Assembly: GCA_016858145.1 (NCBI GenBank)
Contig: JAEHOE010000008.1
Location: forward strand, 1-64,000
Direction of reading: 5' to 3'
Length of the DNA: 64,000 nucleotides
DNA from: Edaphochlamys debaryana
Taxonomy: Eukaryota; Chlorophyta; Chlorophyceae; Chlamydomonadales
In this document: positions 1 to 13,020 of the stretch, piece after piece
Layout: the number at the start of each line of letters is the position of its first letter
Position numbering within the stretch: position 1 is the stretch's first letter
The notes under the pieces: generated by a model
What the model was told of the DNA's origin: nothing
Seen by the model: the letters and a program-made list of their open reading frames with translations, nothing else
Databases searched by the model: none
Program-made: the position numbers and the translations under genes

Positions 1-2776
1 CACGCCGCCGCCGGCTCCGCCCAAGCCTCCTGGATCGCCCGGGCGCCCTTCACCGCCCAAGCCGCCAGCACCAATGCCCCCGGCACAACCCCATCCACCG
101 CTAGCCCCACCAAACGCCCCATCGTCGCCACAGCCACCAGCCTCTCCCAAGCCGCCGGCCTCACCCAAGACTGCGACGGTTCTCTTTCCACCCAGGCGCC
201 CCCGTGCCCCCCCTCCCGGTGTCCTTTCCTCGCCGGCCCTACCCCCCACCGCCACGCCCGGGCTGCGTCGGCGCTGGCTCCTGCAGACAACGGATGAACC
301 CCTCGGGCCCAGCGCCGTTGAAGTTCCTTCGGTCGGCGTTTCGGCAGTGGCAAGGCCGCCTCTGCAACCGAAGCCCCCCCGTTTCCCTCTCCCTCCGCGG
401 CCGCCCCGGCCCCCTGCTCCCCCGCGCCCTCCGGCCCCGCCACGGGTCCCCGTCTTCCCCCGGCCCTTCCCGCGCCCGTCTCCTGGCCCCAGCCCCTCAC
501 CGCCTAACGCTCCCCCGTCGCCGCCCCACCCTTCGCCCTACCCGTCGCCTCGACCGCCGGCGCCGCAGCCCCCGCCAGCGCCTCCTCCGCAACCCCTCCA
601 CGTGTGCTACAGCCGAACCCAAAACAGCACCGAGCTGCTCCCGCCCTGGTCGCTCCCTCCACCGTGGCCCCCTGCCCCCACGCCACCGGCTCCCAGCCCC
701 GCACCGGTGCCTGTGTCACCTTCGACCGCCCCGCCCGCGCCGCCGCCGTCGCCTACTCCGTTAGGACTGCCGTCCCCACAGCCCCCGCTGCCCGCCCCTC
801 CGTCACCGGTGCCGCTCGCGCCCAAGCCACCTCGGCGGCCTCCGTCGCCCTCCCCGCTGCCCTCGCCGCCATCTCCGGCCCCCTCCCCGTCACCTCCTCC
901 GCCCTCCACGCCGCCCTCGTTTCCATCCTACCCGCCTTCCCCATCGCCACCGCCTCCTTCTCCGCCACAGAACCCTTCGCCTCCCTACCCTCCGTCACCG
1001 CCGCCCCCGTCTCCGCCTCCCTATCCACCCTCGCCGCCGCCCTCGCCGCCGCCCCCACCGCCCTATCCCCCATCCCCACCGGCACCGCCGTCTCCACCCT
1101 TCGGTGAGCTAAGCCCAGACCAGTCCTCCGTCCACAGCCCCAATGTGCTGCAGAGTGCACCGTCTCCCTTCATAGCACTTCCGTACCTCCAATTATAGCC
1201 TCAGTGCAGGGCCAAGATTGGCGCCTGCTGCCTTACAGTAGCTCCCCGTCAAGACGCCGGTCCCCAGTGCCCCCGCCCCAGCTGACCCTGTCCTGCCCCG
1301 GTCCTTCCCCCGACCCAGACGCCAGTGTGTCCTGCCGCATTCGAGATGGAACCGTCCTCACAGACACCGAGGTGGGGGCCGGACCATGGACTGGGCCCCG
1401 CACGGCGCCTCTGCCATCGCCCGGGTCCCGCCCTGAAAGACTGCCGGTCTAGCTATCCCAAACCCATCCAGACCCCTCTGCTGCCGCGCCACACCCCGCC
1501 CCTCACACGGGGCCGCCCGCCGAGGGCAGCACTACGCATTTGCCACGGCTTGGGCGGGGCTCGGCACAAAGAGCTGCTTGCCCCCCCATCCTTAGGAGCT
1601 CCCCTCCCCACCTAGAAACTCGCTCCATACCCCCATCCCGCCCACCCGCCTGCAGGTCTTCCCCTTCGGCACCTATAGGACGAGCACGTGCACCTGCGAC
1701 ACGGCGCCGTACAAGGTCGTATTTGGGGCCAACGTGGAGTACCGCAACGTGTGAGTCGTACGGCGGAACGCTCCGAACACTTGTCGTTGCGAAAGGCGGA
1801 GATTGGGGTCGACGCCAGCGCCTTAGGTGATACAAGCCCGGTGCCGTACCTGGTCCACACGTTGGTTACCCACCGTCGCTATCGTTTCACCCTTAGTTTT
1901 CCCCGTATCGCCGCCGTCGGCCCGCCGCAGTACCTACCACACCTTCCGCCTGCTTCCCAAGGAGTGCGACAACAGCATTGTGGTCCGGGGCCGGCCGGTG
2001 TGCAGGTAAGCAGGACGGCCCCAGCAGGTCCGGGAGGAGCGGCAAGAAACGAACCGCGTTCGCCCCCACACGACCCTATCCCGATCCGTCCTGCCGGGGT
2101 ACAAGTCCGACACCACACCGTAGCGCTTCTTCGCCCCCTCCAGCTCCCCGTTCACCTCCGCGTAATGCCTCTTGCCGTGCTCCCCTCCTGGCTCCCTCCC
2201 TTGCCCGCTGCAACTACCAACAGCATCTCGAGGGCCGTGGTGAATAAGATCGCCTTCCGCCTCACCACTGAGTCCGCGCTCTGCTTCAGCCCCGGCGGAA
2301 CCATGACCACCCTCGACAAGGCCAGCAACTACAGGTCGGTTCGGGCACTGAGGGCAGGGGTGCAGCATTTGCCTCACTCCAGCCTCACTCCCACGCCTCG
2401 CGCTTGACTGGGCAATGACTCCCTCCCTCCCCACCTTGCCATAACCCCCATTCCTCCTCCTTATCACAAACAATTGGGCAGGGGCGTCAAGTTCTGGACT
2501 AACGGCGAACCGGCGCCCGACGACGTCTCCGCACGCGTGGGCTACACGTTCAGCAAGCGGAGCGTCGAGATCTACATCTACGGCCTCAAGGGGCCGCAGA
2601 CGGACGGAACCTTCCTAATGAAGGCCTGCGCGGATTCCTTCGCCACCACCTGCAAGCGGTCTGCGGAGGGGATGTGCCTGTGGGCCTTCGTGGACACACC
2701 AGGGCATCAGTTCGTGAGCGTGTGCCGCGCGGAGGGGCTACTGGCCGGGCAGCCTGGGAACCCGGCGGGGTGGTGA
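1..2776 (+). CDS. Pherophorin, 5'-truncated by window edge
   Basis: Extracellular-matrix/cell-wall hydroxyproline-rich glycoprotein. The first ~1.1 kb encodes a Pro-rich rod (PPSP, PPPPPYPPSPP runs) that leaves the window at its 5' end; the rod exon ends at 1103 on a GTGAGC donor. The C-terminal globular pherophorin domain is spread over exons near 1656-1750, 1931-2005, 2224-2334 and 2482-2776. Peptides include CTCDTAPYKVVFGANVEYR, TYHTFRLLPKECDNSIVV, NKIAFRLTTESALCF and a Cys-rich end (KACADSFATTCKRSAEGMC) before TGA at 2774-2776. Phases of the last four exons agree. The join between the rod exon (phase 1) and the exon at 1656 does not fit in phase, so a small exon or another splice site in 1104-1655 is missing from my model. 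Family assignment is firm; the N-terminal domain and signal peptide lie outside the window. Confidence 0.88.
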
Positions 2777-4685
2777 GCAAGGAGGCAGGTGGCTGGGGAA
2801 CTGGGAAAGCAATGCATGTGGATGCAAGGCTGGAGCCCCCTTGCGTGTCTTTTTGGTGGGGGTGCATTGTCAAGGGCAGCAATGCAGTGGACTAAGCAAG
2901 ACGCTTTACTTCTGTGCATTCTTGTTACTTGGGCTGCGGGTTGGTCACTGTCTTCATCCCGTCACGCCCTTCAGGTCATCATATAATGCATGACCGCCCC
3001 TCACTCTCTTTCTTTCTCTGCCTCTTCATCTTCTCGGTTTGTCTCTCTTCCTCCTTGCTTGACTTTGTTCCTCGCTTGTGGCTTATGTGGATTGATGTTG
3101 GCTTCATCGTGTGAGCTGTATGTGCTTCTAGGGCGGCGGAGCCCGCGGGCAATGGCTCTATCCAGCCGTGCATAGTCAGGGATTTCCCTGAACCTAGTTC
3201 CTAGAGCAGGGGCTGTGCCCCCTCTCTTAGCTTCTTAAATGCTGCGTTTGGCTGCATGCATGGCCCCCCCTGAGGCCACCATGCAAGCTGGCCTAGCGCG
3301 TGCGTACATAGGCGCTCGCTGTGATTGCCGCGGGCCACTAGCGTAGGTGTCGTGCGCAGGATGTGCTAGATAGAAGGCCAAACACCTGTAGGGCGGTGTA
3401 GATGTAGGAGACCTGTAGTGATGAGGTTGTCGAGTGGTCAGCTAGACGGGTTGTTCTAGAGCCCCTTAGCGGTGGCATGCGTGGGCAGCCACCTTAGTCA
3501 CCAGTACCCGCAAGGGTTGCGCAGGAGAGCGGCAGGGCGTGAGTGGCACGTCGAGAGAGCTGGTACTAGAGTCTTAGCTGTCTAGAGCCACCAGCACGTG
3601 GTCTGGTCGCCTGGCTCTGGCGCTTAGTTGCAGGGTCTACCCCTGCACAGTCGATGATGGTGATGATGGTAGGGTGGGGGCGTGCCTCGCTTGAGCCCGT
3701 TGGCCCCTGGTGTTGGCCCCAATGTGGTGTCAAGGTCGAAGCGTGGCCGCAAGACTCAGGGACAGCCCGCCCTCGGGGTCAGGGACCAAGCGCTGAAGCG
3801 CACGCTGAAGGGGAGAGGGCAGAGGACTGATGAGACACCGCAACAGACTTGGTGGCTTCCCTTACATGGTGGCTGCTGCCCTGGCTCAACACCACCAGAT
3901 GCTGGCGGTGTCGTTTGACGACTCTACCCTATGCCTAACTACGCAAAGCCCTGTAACAATGAAACTACTGCAGCCCTGCCTGTTGCAGCATGCACGGCAC
4001 CACCTCCCCGATAATCTCCACGCCCTTCGCCATCCCCTCCCGTCCCCTCCTGGCTGCAGGAGGGATTCCTTGCCAGCGTCTGGCCTGAGAGGGGCTCAAC
4101 ACCAAGGGGAGATTGCTACCCTCGCAGTCCCTTCGTCAAGGCACCTACACAAAGCTACCCTGCCTTTCACAAGCAGCCCTACACACAGAGCTACTCCACA
4201 TACCCCAAAGCTCTGTCCTGTCTACAACTCCGTGAGGCACACCCCAATCCGTCACTACATGCTAGAGGGCTACCTCAATGTTCTGACGAGCCTTACTGCC
4301 TGCCTATCAACGCCACATCGACCAAGCACCACACCGCTGCACGCACCGCACTACGGAGGTCCCTACTCAACTGCCCATCCCCATGTAATTCGACTACGCA
4401 CCACGACAAAGAGCAGTACTCAGAGCACATCAACATCCTTGCGGTTGCTTGCACGATGCAACTACTGACCCCAGCGGCGCACCGCGTCGAGGCTCTTTCA
4501 AATATGGGTTTCTCCCTGGACCACCTGCAAGAATGATCACTCTACATCTGGCCCAAGCCCCGGCAGTGTCAAGGCCTTCCATCCTGCCGGTGTCGCCCCA
4601 CCCCTCCGCCACCCCTGCAAGCCACAACCGCCACCCACCAACCCTACCCTCCACGCCCGCTCGCCGACCCACACGCACGCCACCA
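2777..4685. other. Convergent intergenic / 3' UTR region
   Basis: No convincing gene. Downstream of the pherophorin stop the base composition is less GC-rich and T-rich, typical of a Chlamydomonas 3' UTR. A TGTAA poly(A)-type signal occurs at about 3951 on the plus strand, and its complement TTACA at about 3862 could serve the convergent cyclic-nucleotide-binding gene. If both are used the two 3' UTRs overlap by roughly 100 bases. The short ORFs here show no codon bias or domain. Confidence 0.45.
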
Positions 4686-7600
4686 TCAGCGCCCGCCCTG
4701 CCCCTGCCCAGTCCCCGCCCCCGCCAGCGGCCCCCGACCCAGTGCAGCTAGCGCTGCGTTGGCACTCAGTCCGCCCTTGCCCTGCCCTGCGACCCCCGCG
4801 CTGCCGCCAGTTGCTGACGCGGCGCCCGCCCCCGCCATGGCCGGCCTCCGCACGAAGCCGCTGAAGTTCCCCCGCCGCAGGTCGTTGTCCGCCAACCACG
4901 CCGCCGGGTCGTTGGCGGTTGACGGTTGGCCACGTGCGAAGCCGTCCTGCGACGGGCGCATGGTGGGCAGCAGCGGGCTGCGAGACGAAGGAGACGGAAG
5001 CTGCGGCGGCGGCGCGGCGGCCGACCCTGCCCCTGCCCCCGCGCCGCCGCCCTTGGGCGACGTTAGCGCCGGTGCTTGGCCCACAGTGGGCGACACGGGG
5101 GGCGGCGTGCGTGGGGCGGAGGGGCTGCTCGTAGGACTGGTCGGTACCTGTGCGACCGGGAACCCGGACTCGGCTCCTCCAGCCCCCACGGACACCGGCC
5201 CAAGCCCTAGCTGCGCGAGGCGGGCAGCCATAGCGCTCATGAGCCGGGGGCTGTGCAGGCCGCCGGTTCCGCCGGCGCCGCCGCCGCTGGGATAGGACGC
5301 GAGGGCGGTGGAGGAGAGGGGCGAAGCGAGGGCGGTGGAGGAGAGGGGTGAAGCGGGCAGGCCCGAGTTGGAGAGGCGCGGCGGGGGTGCGCCCTGGGGT
5401 GAGTGCGGCGCGCGCTGCAGCGGTGGGGCGGAGCGCAGCGAGTGCTGCGAGGCGGCGTGGAGGGGGTGGAGGGGGTGGTGGAGGGGGTGGTGGGGGTGAA
5501 TGGCACCGTGGCCGGTGCGGCCGTGCACCGAAGAGTCCGTGGCGTAGCCAGAGTTGCTCATCCTCAGCCGCGGCAGGGGCGGCGAGGCCAGACTCGCGAC
5601 GGGCCCCCCTCCTCCGCCCGCCGCGGCGGCTGTCGCCGCCGCCAGCGCCGCCGCGCCCGGCCCCGTCATGCCGGTGCCGCTGCCGCGCCGCGGGCCCAAA
5701 AGCGCCGCCGTCGCACTAGCCATATCCGCCTCCAGCATTGACGCCACGTTGCTCCGTGTGCGGGTCAGCTCGGGTAGAAGTCCGCCCGAGTGTGCGGTGG
5801 GCAGGCCGGGGTTGGACGTGCGCATGCCGGGGAGGGGCCCGTCGCCCGAGAACCCCATCCCGGCCCCTGCGCCGGTGAAGCCGGAGACGCTGAGGGTGCG
5901 GTAGGAGGTGGAGCGGGCGCCGGGGGGGTCGGAGAGGGCGGCGGTGGAGAGGGAGGCGGCGGAGGCGGAGGCGCCCGAGGGGGAGGCGGGGGCTTCGCAG
6001 TCGACCGAGGGCACGCAGGCGCGCACCTTGGGCACCTGCAGGGGGCGGGGGCGGGTGGGTGGAGGGGCGGGGGCAAGGGGGCATGGTCGTCGGCGAAGAG
6101 CTGCAGCAGTTCTTTCTGCGCCCATCACATAGGCGACACGACACGCGGCCGCCGGTGCCCAAACTACACACAACCACACTTACACCTTGGAGCCACTACC
6201 GGTACCCCTGTCCCCGGCGCCAACCCACGTTCCCACACACGCCCCAACGCAACCCACCTTGAACCCCATCCGCTCCAGCAGCAGCGAGGGCCTCGCCAGC
6301 ATCTCGTCCGGGAGCACCACCTCAGGCGGCCGCACGCCCCGGGGGGCCCCGCCCCGCTGCATGGCCTCCACGGCCGCGCGCCGCTCCGCCTGGCGCCGCC
6401 GCGTGAGCGCCGCGGGGTCGGGCGGGGCGGCGGCGGGCGGGGGCAGGCCCTCCAGCGAGGTCACCAGCGGCAGCTTGGCGTGCATGTCCTGGCAGTTGGT
6501 GGTTGGTGATTGGTGATTGGTGGTTGGTTGGGAAGTGAGGAGGGAGGAGGGCAGTCCGGCACAGGATTTGGCGGGGGCTCTGCGCGGGCAGCAGGCGCAC
6601 AGCTCCCGCCGTAACCCCCCTTGCTACCTGTGCCTCGCTCCCGCCCCTCCCGCCCGCTCACCCCCGCGTCCCTCCGCCTCCGCTCCACCATGGCCAGGTG
6701 CTCCGCCGCAACCCCGGCCAGCGGCAGCCGCAGCTGGGGCAGCGCCTGCGGGCAGCGGAGGGGGGGAGGGGTTGGGGTTGGGGTGGGTGCGTGGGATTGG
6801 GCCACAGTAAGCGACACGAGCCCCATGACCCCATGCGCCCGTGCGCAGTTGTAGACAGAGTGCGGTGCTGTGCAATCAACGCAGCCCGCCTTGCTCGCTC
6901 CTGCGCCCCGGGCCTCCGCGCCATCATACGGCACCGTACGGCGCCGTACCTGCAGCGCCGTCTTTGGCAGCGCCAGCAGTCGCGCCACGGGTGACGTCAC
7001 CACAGCCGTTGCCGCGAAGAAGCCGTAGCCCTCCTGCGGCTGCTGCTGAAGAGCCAGCAGGGCCGCCGTGGAGGGGGCCCCAGCGGGGCCCGCCGTGGGC
7101 CCGGCGGGGCCCGCAGAGCCGGCGGCGCCGCCAGAGCTGGCGGAGGTGGAGCCGACGGTGGAGTAGGAGCGGCCGAGGGAGCGGCCGCCGCCGTCGGAGC
7201 CGAACGAGGAGGCGGCGGCGGCAAGATCGGCGGCGGCGGCGGTGGCGGCGTTGGGCTGGCCGGCGGAGCCAGAGAAAGACGCGGCGCGGGACACGGTCCG
7301 GGAGTTGGAGCGGGAGCCGGCGCGGGAGGCGGAGCCCGAGGCGCCGCCGCCGTCAGTGGCGGTGGCGGCGGCGGCGGCGGCGGCAGCGGCGCCGGCTTGG
7401 TGAGAGACGCTGAGGGACCGAGCCAGGCGGCTGCCCGTGTCGGAGCGCTGCACTGTAGCGGGGCGCAGAGGGGAGCCGGGGCCGCCACCGCCGCCGCCGC
7501 CGCCAGGCCCGCCGCCGGCGGCGGCGGTGCGGGCTGCGTTGATGGAGGATGAGCGCAGGAGCGAGGGGCCGTGGGCCGGCGGCACGGGGAGCCGGGTCAG

Positions 7601-10600
7601 CGCGCCGTTGCCGCCGCCGCCAGGCGCGCTGTCGGCGCCGCTGCTCAGCAGGCCGCCGCCGCCGCCGCCGCCGCTGCCCCAGTTGATGGCGGAGGATTCG
7701 GGTCCGCCCTGCGACGGCACAGGAGGGGTGAGCCTACAATCCGGCATGCCCTATAGAACAGAGGCACGCAGGCGGCCTCTAACTCCCCACCGATCCAGCC
7801 CCAAACTCCGAGTCCCTCACCGGCGCAATGGCTCCGAGCACGCACTCCCCCAGCAGCCCCCCGGGGCCCACGGACATGAGCGGCACCAGCGACGCAGTTG
7901 CTCGCTGCGGCATGGGGGAGGGAGGGAAGGCGGTGGTTGCAGAGGCGACGGCGCATGCCTCGACAGCGGCGATCGGGCGGCGCCCCTCTCCTGCGCACGT
8001 ACGCCTCCGCATCCCAAGGAGGAGCCCAGGGGCCCATTCGCGTCCAAGCCCATCGCCCTGCGCTCCAGGTCGCGGCCCCTGCCCCTGCCCCCAGTGGCCA
8101 AAGCAAGGGAGCCACCCACCTGCGCTGCCGCGGCGGTGCCGCCCTGCCCCGCCGCCCCGGCCGCGGCGGCCTGCGCCGCCGCCTGCCCGCCCAGCTTGGC
8201 GAACAGGGGCCCCAGCTCGCTCCCAAACACGGGGTCATCGAGCAGGGGCAGGAGGGCAGGTGCCACTCCGGCGGCGGGGGAGGGGCCCGAGGCCGCGGAG
8301 GGGCCGGCGGAGGCGGACGGGGAGGAGGCCGAGGCGGAGGTGGCGGAGGGTGCCAGGGCGCTCCGGCCCGCCAGCGAGGAGGCCTGCTGTACGGCGGCCT
8401 GCTGTACGGCACTCTCGGGGTCGTCGTACAGCCGCAGCTCGCCCTCCTGCGGGTGTTGGGTTCGAGGGCGCTCATGCCTACCAGCCGCCCCCGCCCCCGC
8501 CCCTCACCCCATGCCCTCCCCCGCGCAACATCCCCACTCCATACCCCTCCACCCACCCGCCACCGGCCCTCTTCCCCACAACCATCCCCTCTCCATCCCC
8601 CTCCCCACCTGCACCACGTACAGCGCCTCCACCAGCCCCCCCTGCCGCGCCACCACCGCCCCCGCCGACACGCGCAGCGGCCAGCAGGCCAGCGCCAGCG
8701 CTGCCAGCTCGGGGGGGGCCAGGGACCGCAGCGCCTCCAGGCCCCCCCCGCTGGAGGTGAGGGCGGCGCTGCGGGCGGCCACCAGCTGGGCCTGCGTGGC
8801 GGCGTAGCCCCGGCGCAGGGCCGCGAGCGGCAGCACCAGCACGACCGCGGGGGAGGCGCCTGGGGCGGCAAGGAGGGTAGGGAAGGGGAGGGGAGGGGAG
8901 GGGAGGGGGCTGGCGCCCGCCAACACCGTCCCTCCCGGACCTTGCGCACTACATGCGCACTACAGCCCCACTGCCCCACAGCGCCTAGGCACTCAGCAGC
9001 CCATGCGCCCACCCACCTGTAGCCAGGGTGGCCTTCCTCGGCAGCCGCCGGCCCTTGCCCGTGATGTCCGGCAGGCTCAGCTCGCCCAGTACGGCACCAC
9101 GTGACTCAGCGCCCACCACGCTGCCGCGCTCGGCCAACTGCCGCTCGGCCTCCTCGGCGGTCTCAACAGCCGCCCCGCCACCGGCGCCGCCCCCGCCCGA
9201 AACCTCGTCGAACTCCCCGCCTGGGTCCTCTCCCTCCCCTGCCACCTCCTCCGGGGCGACCCCGACGGACGTCGTGCTCCCGCGCACCGAGGCAGGCTCT
9301 GCAAGCAGCGGAGGGGCACGGGTGAGGCCGGGGCGGGCAGTGGGTAGGAAAGAGCGCGTTCAGTGCAGTAGCCCTTCGGAGCCGGCCCAGTTTCAACGGC
9401 TGAGAACCGTGCAGTGTATGCCGGGCCCGGAGTAACCCCCCACAAGCAGTTCAAAGGCACTGAGAATGCTATGTGGCAGACCTACTACCGGTACATGATG
9501 GCCCGTGTCGGAGCGCATCCCCCCCACAAGCATACGAGCATACCAAAGGCCTTGGCATTATCACGTGCGAGTTGGGCGATTGAGGCTGAGCGTTCAGTTG
9601 GAGTTCTAGGCTGTGGACCGCGCAGTGCAGGCGCCTGGCCCGGCGTATTCCCCACCCCAAACACAGACGCTACGGGTACGTGTCGGCCCTCCCCGCGGCC
9701 CTAGCAGCAGGCACCCACCCTCTGAGCGGCGGGTCACGGGTGAGGGCAGCTCCCGGAGCCCCGACTCCGCCGCCAACGCTGCGGCAGCCGCCGCCGCCGC
9801 CGCCGCCGCCGGCCCTGTGCCCGCACTGGGTCCCATGGTCGCTGCGGGCCGGAGCGCGGGGCGGCCCCCGGCGGCCGCACGGAGGGACCGCACCTGCGGG
9901 CCCAGGGGGCCAGGGGTGAGGGGCCATCGCTGGCTTGGGAGCTGCCAACCTGGGTACACGTTTCGCCTGCACACCCCTTCCGTTAGACGTACTCAGGGTA
10001 CTCAAGGTAACCGCGGGCGCGCATGGCTTCGAGTCCAAGGGCTTGGCCCCTCCCACACACCGAGCCCACCTGCATCTCTCCCGACAACAGCAGAGCTTGT
10101 GACGTGGCGGCCGTGTTGGCGCCGTACAGCACACTGTACGGCCGTACGGTGCGCAGGAAGGCGCAGCGGGCCGCCTCCAGCAGCATCATGTGGGGCATGG
10201 CGGACAGAATGCCCTGTGCGTGGAAGGACGGAGCAATCCTGCCATGTGGGTCGGACACAATGCTGCAGAGACAGGTCAACCGCTGCTGCAACCTGTCCTT
10301 TATCATCCGCCCAAGCCCTACGGAGCAATAATGCCATGTGGGTCGGGCACAGTACGGCACCCACCGGTGAGCAGAAAAGGTCACAGTGCCAGGCAGCACT
10401 GCTTTCTCCCCCAGATGGTGACTCCCCCTCCCCCTGCCTCTCGGCCTCGCAACACCCCACTCTACGGCCCCCGCTCCTCCCTCTTTCCGCGTCCCTCCCC
10501 CCCGCACCGGTATGTACGCCAGGAGCCGAGCCAGTAACTCCACTCGCACCGCCTCGGCCCCAGCCACGGCCGGCGGCGCGGCCGGCTCCTCTGCCTCCCC

Positions 10601-12328
10601 CTCGTCAGAGAACCGCACACCACCACCACCGCCACTCCGGCCCCCAGCCTCCAGCGCCCCCAGCTCCCCCGGCCCCGCCGGCCCAGCGAGGAACGGAGGA
10701 GGCGTGACACGGCCGGCCTTGCTCTGCCTCGCGCCTGCCCCAGCCCCAGCAGCACCCGGGCGTCCGCCCCGCTCCCCCGGTGCGCCCAGGGCCAGCTGGC
10801 GGATGGCGGAGCAGAGCAGGGCGGAGCGCACGGCGGCCCACTTGGGGCTGCCGGCGGCGCGGGCGCACACGTCCGACCAGCCGCTGCCTGCGGGATGTGA
10901 TCGGTAGGAGGGCAAGAGGGCAATTTGCATGTGTGGAAGAGAGGCATCACTCTACACAGCTTTGGGTTGACCGGGCCCCCTAGGGGAACGCCCGGTACGT
11001 CAGGCTATGCTGCAAGGCGTGAATTAAGGCCGGTAGGAAGCACGCGAGCACGAGCCGAGCCCGCTCCCGCGCATCATACACGCCGCACCTGTCAGAGTGG
11101 CCAGCGTAGCCCCCCCGAGCCCAGCGGTGACGGGGCTGCGCGCGGTGGAGTCGAAGGGCAGGCCTCCAGCAGTACCGGCGGCGGCGGGGGCGGCGGGGGC
11201 GGTGGAGTGCAGGAGCAGGGCCTCCAGCCCCAGCACGGCACCCGTGGGGAGGAGGGCGAACTCCGGCGGCGCGCGGGGGTCGCTTGGGTGCGCGATGCTG
11301 ACTTCAGCTGTACCCGATAGGATGATGTGCCTGAGGAAGGATTGCGGTGTACGGTTTTAGTACGTCAGGGCATGAGCACGTGCGTGCTCGGGCGGTTGAG
11401 CGGCCGTAACAGGTGACAGCGCTGATCATCCTTGGATAAAGGTTGCCCATCCGGGTTGCCATGCACTGCCCCCGATGTAACCGAGCCCTCTCACAGGCAG
11501 CTGATGGTCTCCCCCGCGTGGATCACTGCGTCATCGGGTGCCACCATCACACAGCCTGGAGGGGGGCAGCAGCGGCAGCAATGCGGTGAAGGTAACAGGG
11601 GCGGATCAAGGCCAGTGGCGCAAGGAGGCGGGGTCCCCGTCCTACGGTCCTAGGCGCGAGTGTAGGACCGAGAAACGGTGGACACGGTGTGGAAAGCTGG
11701 AGTGGTGGGAGCGGTTGGCTTGAAGGGCGGGACGGGAGGTAGGAGGGGAGGAGCGGTCCTGCTGGCGCCTTCTCCCAGGGCCCCGTGCTGGCAGGCAGTT
11801 GACTCACCCAGCACTCCGCTGATGAGCTGCAGGGCCTCCGCATCCCAATCAGCGAAGAAGGGCTGGGGTTTGGGATAAGAATAGGGGGGAAACGCACGCA
11901 CGGGTCAGGATGGAAAATGGTGTTGCCCAGGTCGATGGAGGCTGGCGGGTAGCGCCAGGCGCCGAGCCTCGCTGTTTTCCCGGCCCTATTTGCTGCGGCC
12001 CGGCACTCACGTTGGTCTGCAGGGCTGACCGGATCTCCCCAAGCTCCTTGGTTGACCGGAGGGCGGGCCTGCGCGGAGGGGTGAAAGCGGGTGGCCGAAG
12101 GAGGGAGGCAGGGCCGGCCTCCAGAAAGCGGATGTGGCGCAGTACCAGACACAGGTAGGCCAACCCGGAAGGCCAACTATCAGTTTACGGTGGCGAGAGC
12201 GAAGGGGGCCGCAGATGCCTCGTCTGCCATCCATTCGGCGAGGTCGAAACCCGGATGGCACCCCCGGGTGATTGCAGGAACGCGTTCAGTCGTGCTTACC
12301 TGATGCGCAACAGGTCCTTGATACCCAT
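4686..12328 (-). CDS. Multi cyclic-nucleotide-binding-domain protein, 16 exons
   Basis: Predicted soluble protein of about 1503 residues with three cNMP-binding (Crp-like beta-roll) modules and no channel or kinase domain that I can see. Exons, all in phase, 5' to 3': 12300-12328, 12011-12068, 11808-11862, 11495-11555, 11089-11330, 10508-10887, 10070-10213, 9719-9893, 9017-9298, 8609-8859, 8120-8446, 7821-7904, 6950-7708, 6662-6745, 6258-6488, 4686-6035. Module 1 (about residues 50-150): VIHAGETISC, HIILSGTAEVSI, TGAVLGLEALLL. Module 2 (about 290-495): GAVLGELSLPD, then ATLATGASPAVVLVLPLAAL. Module 3 (about 525-960): AGAVVARQGGLVEALYVVQ, EGELRLYDD, GPGGLLGECVLG, AVVTSPVARLLALP. Long Ala/Gly/Ser insertions lie between strands, and a ~450-residue disordered Ser/Pro/Gly tail ends the protein. 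The start is the ATG at 12328 (MGIKDLLRIRPALRSTKEL); an upstream exon cannot be excluded. Whether it binds cAMP or cGMP cannot be told. Confidence 0.82.
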
Positions 12329-13020
12329 ACTGGCGTCGCTCCAGTCGCTCCAGAGCGGACCTACGCCACGCCGCGCCGCGCGCTTAAGCTGGCCCCGGCG
12401 ACTAGGTCGTCAAGGACTACTCATCAAGGAAAATTCCACGCTGTAACTGAGACTCGTTCCTAAGCTCTCCTGTGTCATGTTGCACAAAGGTTTGTGTTTC
12501 CGTGGCCAGCACACGGCTAAGTGCAGATGCAGTTCTGTAGAGGCATACTACTTTGCAGCACTTCATCAAAAGCAAGGGTATACTCATACCTGGAGCATCG
12601 CATCACGGTTTGGCACGGCACTCGCGCTGCGAGCCCCCGCTTCGACGAGAGCTTCCGTCCAGGGGCTCATAGCGACAACTGCTTGTCTACTTACAGACGG
12701 CGGCAGAAGTTGAATCGGTGTACCCCCGCACGCGGATTCGAACTGCCGTCGCCGTGGTGTGTCCCCAGACACGCCCTCCCGAGCCCCCGCCCTTCAGCCT
12801 TCGCCCTGCCCGTCCCGGGCTCCGACCCCAAGCTCGCCCTCCTCCGCCCCTGTGCTCCTCCCCAACACCTCCTAAGGCACCATTCCATCCCTCCTCCTCC
12901 TCCCCTCACATGCAACAGCCACCTCCTACCACCCACCAGACCCCGCCTGACCCTGCCCCTGCCCCCTCAACCTCGCTCCATCCCCGTCCCCTCAACCTCG
13001 CTCCATCCCCGCATGAGCGC
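12329..13020. other. Intergenic: PBA1 3' UTR and upstream region of the cNMP-binding gene
   Basis: Both neighbours are on the minus strand. TTACA at about 12690 (TGTAA on the minus strand) is a plausible PBA1 poly(A) signal, giving a 3' UTR of about 330 bases. The rest, about 12329-12680, would be the promoter and 5' UTR of the downstream gene. No further ORF or RNA gene is supported. Confidence 0.4.

Noticed and set aside
204..1160. Long overlapping open frames on both strands in the Pro-rich region
   Set aside because: Shadows of the GC-rich, repetitive pherophorin rod; only the frame running PPSP/PPPPP matches the family.
3830..4468. 212-codon plus-strand frame downstream of the pherophorin
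   Set aside because: Non-biased codon use, many rare codons, no domain; lies in the convergent 3' region.
5790..8807. Long plus-strand frames opposite the cNMP-binding gene
   Set aside because: They are Arg/Gly/Pro-rich antisense frames; the minus strand has phase-consistent exons with a recognisable domain.
12716..12745. GTTCGAATCC tRNA T-loop-like motif on the minus strand
   Set aside because: Flanking bases do not form a T-stem and no other tRNA arms are present; it lies in the PBA1 3' region.
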